Positions 40,309 to 49,011 of a stretch of 64,000 bases of DNA are shown here, piece by piece. Position numbers and translations under genes: made by a program. The notes below the pieces were generated by a model. The model was not told the origin of the DNA and did not search any database. It worked only from the letters and a program-made list of their open reading frames with translations. This DNA is from DATLFA01 sp039915945 (GTDB lineage Bacteria; Actinomycetota; Acidimicrobiia; Acidimicrobiales; WLNW01), in the NCBI GenBank assembly GCA_039915945.1, contig JBDSMH010000106.1, positions 1-64,000 on the forward strand, given 5' to 3'. Numbering within the stretch: the stretch's first letter is position 1; every line of letters begins with the position of its first letter.

Positions 40309-41103
40309 GTGACAGCAGTCAGCGCGGGCGCGCCGCTTTCTGAACGCGATGTCGACCTTGCCGGCACCGCCATCCACGTGATGCAGCGCGGCAATGGCCC
40401 CGCCATCGTCGTGTTGCATCGTTCGACGGGGCCGATGTGGACTCCGTTCCACGACGCCTTGGCCGAGCACTTCACCGTGATCGCCCCGGACATCCCTGGC
40501 TACGGACGATCCGAGCGCCCGTCCACCGCCCGGCATCCGTCGCATCTCGGCGTGCTGTTGCACCAATGCCTGGACGTCATGGGCCACGAGACGCTGCACG
40601 TCGTCGGCATGGGATTCGGTGGGTGGCTGGCGGCCGAGATGGCCGCCATGCATCAGCAGCGATTTGCGACGATGACACTTGTAGGCGCCGCGGGCATCAA
40701 GCCGCGAGACGGATTCATCCACGATCCGATGACCGAGAGTTGGACGGACTACGCGCGCCAGAGCTTTCGCGACGACGCCGCGTTCATCGCCCATTTCGGT
40801 AGGCACCCTCCGCAAGAGATCATCGACCTGTGGGACTACAGCCGCGAGATGACGGCCCGGGTCACGTGGAAGCCGTGGATGTGGAGCCTGCAACTGCCGA
40901 CGTTGCTGCGGGCAGTCACGACGCCTTCGTTGCTCGTGTGGGGCGCCGCGGATCGCATCGTGCCGTTCGATTGCGCGGAGCAGTACGCGGAGGTGCTTTC
41001 CAATTCGCAGATCGAGGTGATCGACGACGCCGGGCACGTGGTCGACCTCGAGCAGCCGGATCGACTCGCAGAGTTGATCGTCAAGTTCAGCGCACGCGCG
41101 TAG
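40309..41103 (+). CDS. Alpha/beta-hydrolase-fold protein lacking the Ser nucleophile
   Basis: A 264-residue alpha/beta hydrolase resembling meta-cleavage-product hydrolases and epoxide-hydrolase relatives in layout (VIAPDIPGYGRSERP, VVGMGFGGWLAAEMA, LLVWGAADRIVPF, DDAGHVVDLEQP). The nucleophile elbow reads GMGFGG: the expected Ser at residue 102 is Gly, while Asp215 and His243 of the triad remain. Either it is non-hydrolytic or it uses another mechanism. GTG start with a GGGGGAG stretch upstream. First gene of a unit with two LLM proteins. Confidence 0.85.
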   Translation: MTAVSAGAPLSERDVDLAGTAIHVMQRGNGPAIVVLHRSTGPMWTPFHDALAEHFTVIAPDIPGYGRSERPSTARHPSHLGVLLHQCLDVMGHETLHVVGMGFGGWLAAEMAAMHQQRFATMTLVGAAGIKPRDGFIHDPMTESWTDYARQSFRDDAAFIAHFGRHPPQEIIDLWDYSREMTARVTWKPWMWSLQLPTLLRAVTTPSLLVWGAADRIVPFDCAEQYAEVLSNSQIEVIDDAGHVVDLEQPDRLAELIVKFSARA

Positions 41104-41145
41104 GTCCCGTTCCGCGGGAGCCGCGCGGCCAATTCGGAGGAAGAC

Positions 41146-42471
41146 GTGTTTCTCGGATACTTCACAGAACGTCCATACCAAGATCCGCAGGCTTCTTGGT
41201 ATGGCAGCGCGACACCGGTGATGGATCTGTCGCTCAGCAACGGCACGATCGATCCGGTGTTGCAGGCCGATCTGTACCACCGGTTCTTGGACGAAAAGCT
41301 GTACGTCGAAGAGATGGACTTCGACGGTGTGATGTTGAACTCGCACCACTCGACGCCGTTCTGCATGGGCGGGGGGCCGATGAATGTCGAGGCGGGCATC
41401 TTGGCGCGCATCACGAAGAAGATGAAGATCGTGCTGCTCGGCAACGTCTTGCCGATTTGGGACGACCCGCTGTGGCTCGTCGAAGAGCTCGGCATGATCG
41501 ACGTGTTGTCGCGTGGGAGACTCGTTGCCGGATGGGTACGCGGCACCGGTCGCGAGAGCGTGTCGCACAACGCGCAGTCGCCCTACAACTGGGAGCGGTT
41601 TCAAGAAGCGCACGACTTCATCGTCAAGGCGTGGACGACGCCGGGGCCGTTTCGCTGGGAGAGTAACCACTTCCAATATCGCTACGTCAACCCGTGGGTC
41701 CGTCCGTACCAGCAGCCGCACCCACAGATCTGGATACCCGGCAATATCAGCCGCGCCACGGTCGAGTGGGCCGCCCGGCACCGCTACCCGTACATCATGC
41801 TCGACACGCAATTGCATCTCACCGAGCAGACCTTCGAGATCTATCGCGAAGAGGCGAGGCGCAACGGCTACGAGGCCGGGCCGCAGCACCTCGGTTACAT
41901 GTTCCGTGTGCACGTCGACGACACCGATGAGAAGGCCTACGAAACCGGTCGCAAGCTGATCGAAGGTCCGGGCAACGTCTTCCTCGACGGGAGCAACGGC
42001 AAGGCGAACATCTGGGCGATGAACTTGCCTGGCCTCAACACGCGTAAGCAGGACGGCTATCTACCGACCATCGAGTTCAACCCTGCGGCCGAGTCACGGG
42101 GCATCGCCACTGGGCAAAAGGTCGGCTCCGCGCTCGACGAAGAGACGTGGAAACACGAGGACGTGTCGCCGGAGGAACACACAAAGCGGCGCTATCGCAT
42201 CTGGGACGACGTCCTCGAACGCCACGCGGCGATCGTGGGCACGCCCGAGACCGTGATCCCGCGGATCCGCCACGTCCTCGAGACGCTGCGGCCGGGCAAT
42301 GTGTTCTTCTGGCACGGCGACGGTGACATGACTCACGACGAGGCAATGCGGGGCATTCGCTACATGGGCGAGTACGTGTTGCCGGCGGTGCGTGAGATCG
42401 GCGACGAGCTCGGTCTCAAGAGCGCGTTCGAGGTCGACACGCACACCAACCAGCCCATCGCGGCGCGTTAG
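41146..42471 (+). CDS. LLM-class flavin-dependent oxidoreductase
   Basis: A 441-residue luciferase-like monooxygenase (FLGYFTERPYQDPQASWYG, VMLNSHHSTPFCMGGGPMNV, GRLVAGWVRGTGRESVSHN). It is of the longer LLM subtype often found in catabolic clusters of actinomycetes. GTG start with a good GGAGGAAG ribosome site. A 42-bp gap follows the hydrolase and an 8-bp gap precedes the second LLM. Probably a two-component FMNH2 monooxygenase; the reductase is not seen here. Confidence 0.88.
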   Translation: MFLGYFTERPYQDPQASWYGSATPVMDLSLSNGTIDPVLQADLYHRFLDEKLYVEEMDFDGVMLNSHHSTPFCMGGGPMNVEAGILARITKKMKIVLLGNVLPIWDDPLWLVEELGMIDVLSRGRLVAGWVRGTGRESVSHNAQSPYNWERFQEAHDFIVKAWTTPGPFRWESNHFQYRYVNPWVRPYQQPHPQIWIPGNISRATVEWAARHRYPYIMLDTQLHLTEQTFEIYREEARRNGYEAGPQHLGYMFRVHVDDTDEKAYETGRKLIEGPGNVFLDGSNGKANIWAMNLPGLNTRKQDGYLPTIEFNPAAESRGIATGQKVGSALDEETWKHEDVSPEEHTKRRYRIWDDVLERHAAIVGTPETVIPRIRHVLETLRPGNVFFWHGDGDMTHDEAMRGIRYMGEYVLPAVREIGDELGLKSAFEVDTHTNQPIAAR

Positions 42472-42479
42472 TCGATTCG

Positions 42480-43538
42480 ATGGTGAAGCTGGGGCTAGGG
42501 CTCGAAACGTGGTCGAGCGCGACTGCGGAGTTGCCGATCGATCGCATCCGCAGAGCCGAAGCCGTCGGGTTCGATTCGGTGTGGTCGGCCGAGGCCTACG
42601 GGGCCGATGCGTTGGTGCCTCTGGGCTACATCGCAGGGCTCACGCAGCGCATTCGATTGGCGACGGGTCTGCTGCAACTTGCGGCGCGTCCGGCAACGAC
42701 GGCGGCGATGTCACTCGCCACGCTCGATCGACTGGCGGGAGGCGGCCGCGTCATTGCGGGCCTCGGTCTATCGGGCCCGCAAGTTGTCGAAGGTTGGTAC
42801 GGCCAGCCGTGGAGCACTCGCCCCCTCGCTCGTCTTCGTGACTACGTGACGATCATGCGCAAAACACTCGAGCGAGCCGAACCGGTGCGCCACGTCGGTC
42901 CCGAGATCCAGATCCCGTACGTCGGCGATGGTGCGAGTGGCTTGGCCAAGCCGTTGAAGTCGATTCTGCATCCTCAGGCGCCGGTGCCGATCTGGTTAGC
43001 GGGCGGCGGGCCACAGGCGGTTCGACTGGCGGCCGAGATCGGCGATGGGTGGCTGCCGATGGGTTTTCATCCCGGCTCGATGGCGCACTATCAGACGGCC
43101 TTCGATGCGGGCTTCGCTCGCCGTACCGACGGCATGACGCGTGCACAGTTCACCGTGTGGGCGATATTGCCGGTGGTACGCACTGACGACGTGGCCGCGA
43201 CGATTGCAGGGCTCAAGCCTAGTGTGGCGATGTTCGCCGGCGGGATGGGAGCAAAGGGCAAGAACTTTCACCGTGAACAGATGGAGCGGTGCGGATTCCC
43301 TGACGAAGCCGAGCGCGTCGAGGAGTACTGGCGTGCGGGCGAGCGCCAGCGCGCCGCCGAGGCAGTGCCCGACGACTATCTCGATTCGACCCGGCTCATC
43401 GGCAGCGACCGTCGCATCGCCGAGCGATGGTCCGCGTGGGAGAACGCGGGCGCCGACGGCTACACGCTTTTCGTCAACGACGACGAGCTCGTCGACCTGA
43501 TGGCTGACCTCGCGGGCACGCGCGACCAGACGAGTTGA
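42480..43538 (+). CDS. LLM-class oxidoreductase (F420-dependent type)
   Basis: A 352-residue luciferase-like barrel (KLGLGLETWSSATAELPIDR, GLTQRIRLATGLLQL, MSLATLDRLAGGGRVIAGLG, PVPIWLAGGGPQAVRLAAE). The pattern matches F420-dependent LLM proteins. Last gene of its operon. It converges with the AMP-ligase gene, with only 2 bp between the two stop codons, so no terminator fits between them. Confidence 0.88.
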   Translation: MVKLGLGLETWSSATAELPIDRIRRAEAVGFDSVWSAEAYGADALVPLGYIAGLTQRIRLATGLLQLAARPATTAAMSLATLDRLAGGGRVIAGLGLSGPQVVEGWYGQPWSTRPLARLRDYVTIMRKTLERAEPVRHVGPEIQIPYVGDGASGLAKPLKSILHPQAPVPIWLAGGGPQAVRLAAEIGDGWLPMGFHPGSMAHYQTAFDAGFARRTDGMTRAQFTVWAILPVVRTDDVAATIAGLKPSVAMFAGGMGAKGKNFHREQMERCGFPDEAERVEEYWRAGERQRAAEAVPDDYLDSTRLIGSDRRIAERWSAWENAGADGYTLFVNDDELVDLMADLAGTRDQTS

Positions 43539-43540
43539 TC

Positions 43541-45211
43541 TCAGTCGTCGAGGAACGTGTTTTCTGCGTCGCCGCGCAATACGTGCTTGAGCACCTTGCC
43601 GGTGGCGTTACGCGGTAGCGCGTCGTCGAGCACGGTGATCGTGCTGGGTACCTTGAACGACGCAAGCCCTTGCGCTACCCACGAGCGCAGCTCGTCGGGC
43701 GTCGGTGACGTGTCTACGCGTCGTTGCACCACCGCGTGCACCTCCTGCCCGAGCACGCGGTCGTCAACGCCGAACACGGCCGCGTCGGCCACCGACGGAT
43801 GGTCCATCAGCCGGTGCTCGATCTCGACGGGGTAGATGTTCTCCGCGCCGCGGATGATCAGGTCGGTCCGCCGAGCCGAGATGTAGAGCAGGCCGTCACG
43901 GATCAACCCCAAGTCGCCCGTGCGTAACCAACGGCCGTTGACGATGGAGTGTGCAGTCGCCTCGGGGTTGTCGTAGTAGCCGAGCATGATGCACGGTCCA
44001 CGGAGATAGATCTCGCCTTCCTCGCCTTCGGGCGCGGGCTCGCCGTCGAGGTCGCGCACCTGGACTTCGCACGTCGGTCGAGGCGCACCCACCGAATCAG
44101 GATTGGTGACGACTGTCGTGCCGATGTTCACGGTTCCCATACCCGAGCTCTCGGTCAGACCGAACCCGAACGACATCGCGGGCACTACTTGTGGCAACTG
44201 GGTACGCACCCGGCGCAGCAATTCGAGTGACCACGCGGAGCCGCCTCCACCCACGAACCCGAGGCTCGAGAGGTCGTAGCGATCGAAGTCGGGATGCTCT
44301 AGCAGTCGCAACAACTGGGTGGCGACCACCGACCACGTGGTGATGCGCTCTGCTTCGGTGAGACGCAGCACGGTGCGCTCGTCGAATCGACCCAAGGGCC
44401 ACACGGATTTCTGGCCGAGCGAGAGACAGTGCACGAGTGATCCGTGCAAACCGGAGACATGGAACAGCGGGAGCTGTGCCAATGTGCAGGGCTTGTACGC
44501 GGGCACGTAGTCGGGGTACTCGCTCGCTGAGCGCAACTGGTTGAACGATGTGTTGGTCGCCAGCATCAAGAGGTTGCGATGGGAACTCGTTGCGCCTTTC
44601 GGCCGGCCCGTCGTTCCCGAGGTGAACAGGATGACGGCCGGGTCGTCTTCACCGATCGGTTGATCGGGCAACTCCGCGCGATCGTCGCCGAACTCGGCAA
44701 TCGTCTCTTCCAACGAGGCGTATTCGACTCTGTGCGCCTGCGGTAGCAAACGGGCCTCCCGCTTGTTGTCCGCGAGGAGTAGTTGCGGTTGGGTCAGGCT
44801 GAGCGCGTACTCGGCTTCGGGGCCAGTCCACCATCCGTTCAACGCGACGGCAGTCGCACCGAGACTGGTGATGGCGCCGAAGGCGATGACCCACTCGATG
44901 GTGTTCGCGCCGAACAACGCGACTCGATCACCCGGGCCGATTTTAAAGCGGGTGGCCAAGCCGTGTGCGACCGCCGCGACCATGGCGCCGTGCTGCGCAT
45001 AGGTGATGCGGCGATCGCCGAAGACGAATGCTTCGCTCTCCCCGTGTGCCGTGGCTTGCACGATGAGTTCGCGGTACGACCGCAAGCGCTCGCGGTACAC
45101 CATCGTTGTCTCGCCGAGAACGTTCTCCTCGACGATCTCGAACGGGGAACCCGGCCCGAGCATCGGATGGTCGGGCCAGCGCAGTGTTGTGCCGTCCCAC
45201 CGGCCCGTCAT
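43541..45211 (-). CDS. Acyl-CoA synthetase (AMP-forming)
   Basis: A 556-residue ANL ligase with complete motifs: VILFTSGTTGRPKGATSSH, FGFGLTESSGMG, WLRTGDLGLIRDGLLY, RRTDLIIRGAENIYPVEIE and A10 LPRNATGKVLK. ATG at 45211 overlaps the carboxyltransferase stop; a longer open frame upstream lies inside that gene. Third acyl-CoA ligase of the island. The pairing with a carboxyltransferase suggests CoA activation upstream of carboxylation or of mutase chemistry (inference). Confidence 0.92.
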   Translation of the reverse strand: MTGRWDGTTLRWPDHPMLGPGSPFEIVEENVLGETTMVYRERLRSYRELIVQATAHGESEAFVFGDRRITYAQHGAMVAAVAHGLATRFKIGPGDRVALFGANTIEWVIAFGAITSLGATAVALNGWWTGPEAEYALSLTQPQLLLADNKREARLLPQAHRVEYASLEETIAEFGDDRAELPDQPIGEDDPAVILFTSGTTGRPKGATSSHRNLLMLATNTSFNQLRSASEYPDYVPAYKPCTLAQLPLFHVSGLHGSLVHCLSLGQKSVWPLGRFDERTVLRLTEAERITTWSVVATQLLRLLEHPDFDRYDLSSLGFVGGGGSAWSLELLRRVRTQLPQVVPAMSFGFGLTESSGMGTVNIGTTVVTNPDSVGAPRPTCEVQVRDLDGEPAPEGEEGEIYLRGPCIMLGYYDNPEATAHSIVNGRWLRTGDLGLIRDGLLYISARRTDLIIRGAENIYPVEIEHRLMDHPSVADAAVFGVDDRVLGQEVHAVVQRRVDTSPTPDELRSWVAQGLASFKVPSTITVLDDALPRNATGKVLKHVLRGDAENTFLDD

Positions 45212-46749
45212 GGCAGATAGCCGAATCGAGCGACTGGTTCGAGGCGTCGGCTCGGTCGATGCGCGAGTTCGATCGTGTCGAGCAAGGTATCTCGCAGTTC
45301 TGCTGGATGGATGACGTCGTCGTAGGCGGCCTCGCTGGCCAGCTTCCACGGACCGGCGGCTTCGGCGGACTCGAGCGCTTCACGCTCGGAGTCGTTCGAC
45401 TTCGCGACCGCACCGCCGGCACGTGCCGGCATCACGCCGAGCGTGACCGCCGGCAACGCGAACGCGAACGTGCGCCCGTCGTATTGGTTGAGCGCCATGA
45501 TGGAGCTGCCGAACCCGAACGCTTTACGCAACGTCACGTGGATCTTGACGGTGGTGGCGCGGTGTTGCGCCGCGTACAAACGCGCCGCGGCGCGAAGAAT
45601 GCCAGCCCGTTCCGACGCGCTACCGGCCATGACTCCGGGGTTGTCGGCGAAGAAGATCAGCGGCAGGTGGAACGAGCTGGCGATCTCGACGAAGCGGGCC
45701 GCCTTGTCGGTCGCTTCGGCATCGACGGCGCCCGCTTGGACCAGCGGTTGATTGGCGATCACCGCAACTGCGTGGCCGCCGAGTCGGGCGAATGCGGTGA
45801 TGATCGAGCGGCCGTGTTCGGGCGCGATCTCGTAGAGCGAATCGCGGTCGAACACTTCGCGCAGGATCGGTACCACGTCGTACGCGCGGCGCGCATCGGG
45901 GGGCAAGAGCGACAGCACGGCTTCGGTGTCGCGCCGGCCGACATCGGCGTTGCCATCGACCGGCCCGACCCACGGCGCTGACTCCCAGGCGTTGGTGGGA
46001 AAGTACGACAGGTACTGGCGCACTGCATCGAGGGCGTCGTCTTCGGAGTCGACGGCCAAATGGGCCACACCGCTGACGATGGCGTGCACCGGGGCGCCGC
46101 CGAGGGTCTGCGCGTCGATGACCTCGCCGATCGACGCCTTCACCAAGGGAGGACCGGCAGTGAACAAGGCCCCTTGACCGCGCACGATCACGACGAAGTC
46201 GCTGAGCGCGGCGGTCAGTGCGCCGTGCCCGGCGGACGCACCGGCGACAACGGCGATCGTCGGGACTACGCCGGGCAGATCGGCCATCGTGCCGAGGTCA
46301 TGGGGGTGGGGGATGTAGCGCTCGAGTGCCTTGGAGGCGCGAGCGCCGGCGCCTTCGAGCAGGAGTATCAGCGGTATCCGTTCGTCGCGGGCGATGCGAG
46401 CGAGTCGCTCGCGCTTGGTGGCGCCGGCGACCCCGATGGAGCCTCCGAGCGTCGTGAAGTCTTCGGCGCCGACGGCGACCGGCCGGCCGTCGACCAGCGC
46501 GTGCCCGCACGGAAAGCCGTCGGCGGCTACGGCGCCCAGTGGCTCGTCACCCCCGGCGAGCGCCCAGAGCTCGCGAAACGAACCCGGGTCGCAGAGGCGC
46601 TGAATTCGCTCTCGCGCGTCGAGGCGGCCGGCATCGTGCTGGCGAGCGAGCCGCTCGGCGCCGCCCATTGCCCCTGCTGCCGCTCGTCGTTGTTCGAGTG
46701 CCGCAATCCACGGAGCCCAGGCTTCGGCGGCATCATCGCCTGTCGTCAT
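45208..46749 (-). CDS. Acyl-CoA carboxylase carboxyltransferase (beta) subunit
   Basis: A 513-residue biotin-dependent carboxyltransferase with the two crotonase-fold halves. The N half carries ALVDGRPVAVGAEDFTTLGG, VVAGASAGHGALTAALSDF and GALFTAGPPLVKASIG. The C half carries IANQPLVQAGAVDAEATDKA, FFADNPGVMAGSASERAGIL and TLRKAFGFGSSIMA. It carboxylates propionyl- or another acyl-CoA. The biotin carboxylase/BCCP subunit is not in the window. ATG 46749 is preferred (GGGA about 9 nt upstream); ATG 46764 is possible. Coupled to the AMP ligase and divergent from the transporter operon. Confidence 0.92.
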   Translation of the reverse strand: MTTGDDAAEAWAPWIAALEQRRAAAGAMGGAERLARQHDAGRLDARERIQRLCDPGSFRELWALAGGDEPLGAVAADGFPCGHALVDGRPVAVGAEDFTTLGGSIGVAGATKRERLARIARDERIPLILLLEGAGARASKALERYIPHPHDLGTMADLPGVVPTIAVVAGASAGHGALTAALSDFVVIVRGQGALFTAGPPLVKASIGEVIDAQTLGGAPVHAIVSGVAHLAVDSEDDALDAVRQYLSYFPTNAWESAPWVGPVDGNADVGRRDTEAVLSLLPPDARRAYDVVPILREVFDRDSLYEIAPEHGRSIITAFARLGGHAVAVIANQPLVQAGAVDAEATDKAARFVEIASSFHLPLIFFADNPGVMAGSASERAGILRAAARLYAAQHRATTVKIHVTLRKAFGFGSSIMALNQYDGRTFAFALPAVTLGVMPARAGGAVAKSNDSEREALESAEAAGPWKLASEAAYDDVIHPAELRDTLLDTIELAHRPSRRLEPVARFGYLP

Positions 46750-46823
46750 AGCGAGCAGTCCCATTCGAGTAGAGCGTCATACGCCATGCCGAGCTGGCGC
46801 CCATGCTGGCATGGCCTCACAAT

Positions 46824-46844
46824 ATGTGACAGATTAATCCACAT
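46824..46844. promoter_or_regulatory. Operator-like dyad (site D) before the transporter operon
   Basis: TGTGAC-N7-TCCACA, flanked by A and T, differs from site A by two bases and overlaps the ATG of the first ABC gene at 46843. A second short dyad, TCACA-ATA-TGTGA, overlaps its left side. Both lie between the divergent carboxyltransferase and transporter operons. Confidence 0.6.
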
Positions 46845-47943
46845 GTCGGGGGGCAACACTCTGGAGTCCGGGCCGCCTGCGGTCGCACCGGCCGAAACGC
46901 TTCTCGAGGCAGACCATCTCACCGTGTGGTTCGACACGCCCCGGGGACAATTGCGAGCCGTCGACGGCGTGTCGTTCGCGCTGCGCAGAGGCGAGACGTT
47001 GGGCGTGGTCGGTGAGTCCGGCTCGGGCAAATCGGTCATGGTCCGCGCGATCATGAACATCCTCCCCGGTAACGCCGTGCGGCCACCGGGACAGTCGCTG
47101 CGCTTGGCCGGCCGCGACATCCTCTCGCTCACGCCGACCGAACGAAAGCGGGTGCTCGGCACCGAGATCGCGATGATCTTCCAGGATCCGATGACATCGC
47201 TCAACCCGGTGCGCCGCATCGGGATTCAGCTCACCGAGTCGATGCGTCATCACCTCGACCTGGGCAAGGCCGAAGCCACGAAGCGGGCTGTCGACTTGCT
47301 CAACCTCGTGGGCATTCCCGAGCCGACGCGTCGATTGCGGCAGTACCCGCATCAACTTTCGGGAGGCATGCGCCAGCGCGTGACGATCGCCATCGCGCTT
47401 GCGTGCAACCCGACGTTGCTCGTTGCCGACGAGCCGACAACGGCGCTCGACGTAACGGTGCAAAAACAGATCCTCGATCTCCTCGATCGCCTCCAGACCG
47501 AGCTCGGCATGTCGATGATCCTCATCACGCACGACCTCGGGGTCGTGGCCGGTCGCGCCACCCGCACGGCAGTGATGTACGCGGGCAAGATCGTGGAGAT
47601 CGCCGAAACGGTCGAACTTTTCGACAACACGCGCCATCCGTACAGCCGCGCGTTGTTGGACTCGATTCCACGCGTCGAACGGCCGAGTCACCAGAAGCTC
47701 GACGCGATTGCCGGCCGCCCGCCCGACATGGTGGATCCACCTCGGGGCTGTGCGTTCGCGCCGCGGTGCGCCTACGCGCAACCAAGGTGCATCGAGGAAG
47801 AACCAGAGCTCAGCGGTGACGCGGGCCATCAGTGGCGTTGTCACTTCCCGGTCGGGACGCCGGCCGGCGAGGCGGCACGGCGCGCCAACATCGCCGCAGG
47901 CGTGACCGCAACCGGCCTTGCGACGTCGAAAGCGGTGAGTTGA
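46843..47943 (+). CDS. Peptide/nickel-type ABC transporter ATPase (DppD/OppD-like)
   Basis: A 366-residue ATPase of a Dpp/Opp importer: Walker A GESGSGKS, Q-loop FQDPMTSLNP, signature LSGGMRQR, Walker B LLVADEPTTALD, H-loop ITHD. The oligopeptide-type C-terminal Cys motif (PRGCAFAPRCAYAQPRC) could hold an Fe-S cluster as in related DppD. No ribosome site precedes the ATG and the operator dyad overlaps it, consistent with a leaderless message. First gene of the transporter operon. Confidence 0.94.
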   Translation: MSGGNTLESGPPAVAPAETLLEADHLTVWFDTPRGQLRAVDGVSFALRRGETLGVVGESGSGKSVMVRAIMNILPGNAVRPPGQSLRLAGRDILSLTPTERKRVLGTEIAMIFQDPMTSLNPVRRIGIQLTESMRHHLDLGKAEATKRAVDLLNLVGIPEPTRRLRQYPHQLSGGMRQRVTIAIALACNPTLLVADEPTTALDVTVQKQILDLLDRLQTELGMSMILITHDLGVVAGRATRTAVMYAGKIVEIAETVELFDNTRHPYSRALLDSIPRVERPSHQKLDAIAGRPPDMVDPPRGCAFAPRCAYAQPRCIEEEPELSGDAGHQWRCHFPVGTPAGEAARRANIAAGVTATGLATSKAVS

Positions 47944-47944
47944 G

Positions 47945-48952
47945 TTGGCCGGGACCGGTACTGCTCACCTGCGCCCAGACAACGAGGCGCTCTTGCGCGT
48001 CGAGGATCTCGTCGTGGAGTATCCCGCCGGGCGCGGTCGCGTCGTGCACGCGGTATCTCAGGTCAGCTTCGACGCGTTGCGCGGCGAGACGATCGGTCTC
48101 GTCGGCGAATCGGGCTGCGGCAAGTCGACTACCGGCCGGGCCATTCTTCAGCTGGTGCGGCCCACGTCCGGGTCCGTCGCATTCGACGGCATGGACCTCA
48201 CCAGCCTCTCGGGCCGAGATCTGCGGCGCACGCGGACGAGCCTGCAGATGATCTTTCAGGATCCCATCTCCTCGCTCAATCCGCGGCGCAAGGTGCGAGA
48301 CATCGTCGCCGAAGGTTTGACGATCTGGGGCTCACGATCCGACTCGTCGACGATCGCCAAACGGGTCGACGAGATGTTGGAGTTCGTCGGTCTCGACCCC
48401 TCCGTGGTCGGTGATCGCCGACCCTCCGAGTTCTCCGGTGGGCAGTGCCAGCGCATCTCGATCGCGCGAGCACTGCTGATGGAGCCCAAAGCCATCATCT
48501 GCGACGAGCCCGTGTCGGCACTCGACGTGTCGGTGCAGGCGCAGATCCTCAACCTGCTCGAAGAACTCCGGCGCACCTTCAGCTTGACGCTCATCTTCAT
48601 CGCGCACGATCTCGCCGTGGTGAAAAGCGTCAGCGATCGCGTGATCGTGATGTATCTCGGCAGGGTCTGCGAGGTCGCTTCACCGGACAGCCTCTACGCC
48701 AACCCTGCGCATCCGTACACGGAGGCGCTGCTCAAGTCGATACCCGTGCCCGATCCGCACCTGCCGATTTCGAAGTCGGCGCTGGCGGGCGAATTGCCTT
48801 CGCCGATCGAGCCGCCATCGGGTTGCCGGTTCCGCACGCGCTGCCCCAACGCAGACGCGTTGTGCGAGACCGATACGCCGATCGTTCGCGAGATCGCCGA
48901 CAACCATTGGGTCGCGTGCCATCACCCGATCACGAAATCGAACAAGTCCTGA
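47945..48952 (+). CDS. Peptide/nickel-type ABC transporter ATPase (DppF/OppF-like)
   Basis: A 335-residue partner ATPase: GESGCGKS, FQDPISSLNPRR, signature FSGGQCQRISIARALL, AIICDEPVSALDVS and IAHD. C-terminal Cys motif SGCRFRTRCPNADALC. TTG start 1 bp after the upstream stop. Forms the nucleotide-binding heterodimer with the preceding gene product. Confidence 0.94.
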   Translation: MAGTGTAHLRPDNEALLRVEDLVVEYPAGRGRVVHAVSQVSFDALRGETIGLVGESGCGKSTTGRAILQLVRPTSGSVAFDGMDLTSLSGRDLRRTRTSLQMIFQDPISSLNPRRKVRDIVAEGLTIWGSRSDSSTIAKRVDEMLEFVGLDPSVVGDRRPSEFSGGQCQRISIARALLMEPKAIICDEPVSALDVSVQAQILNLLEELRRTFSLTLIFIAHDLAVVKSVSDRVIVMYLGRVCEVASPDSLYANPAHPYTEALLKSIPVPDPHLPISKSALAGELPSPIEPPSGCRFRTRCPNADALCETDTPIVREIADNHWVACHHPITKSNKS

Positions 48953-49011
48953 TGTCCGGCGCAGGTCGGATCGTTCAGTCAACAGAAAATCAAAACGCAA
49001 AGGGAGGTTCC

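Noticed and set aside
40222..41913. 563-codon open frame on the minus strand opposite the hydrolase and LLM genes
   Set aside because: It is antisense to two clear enzymes, is rich in Arg/His/Asp as expected from reversed high-GC codons, and shows no domain.
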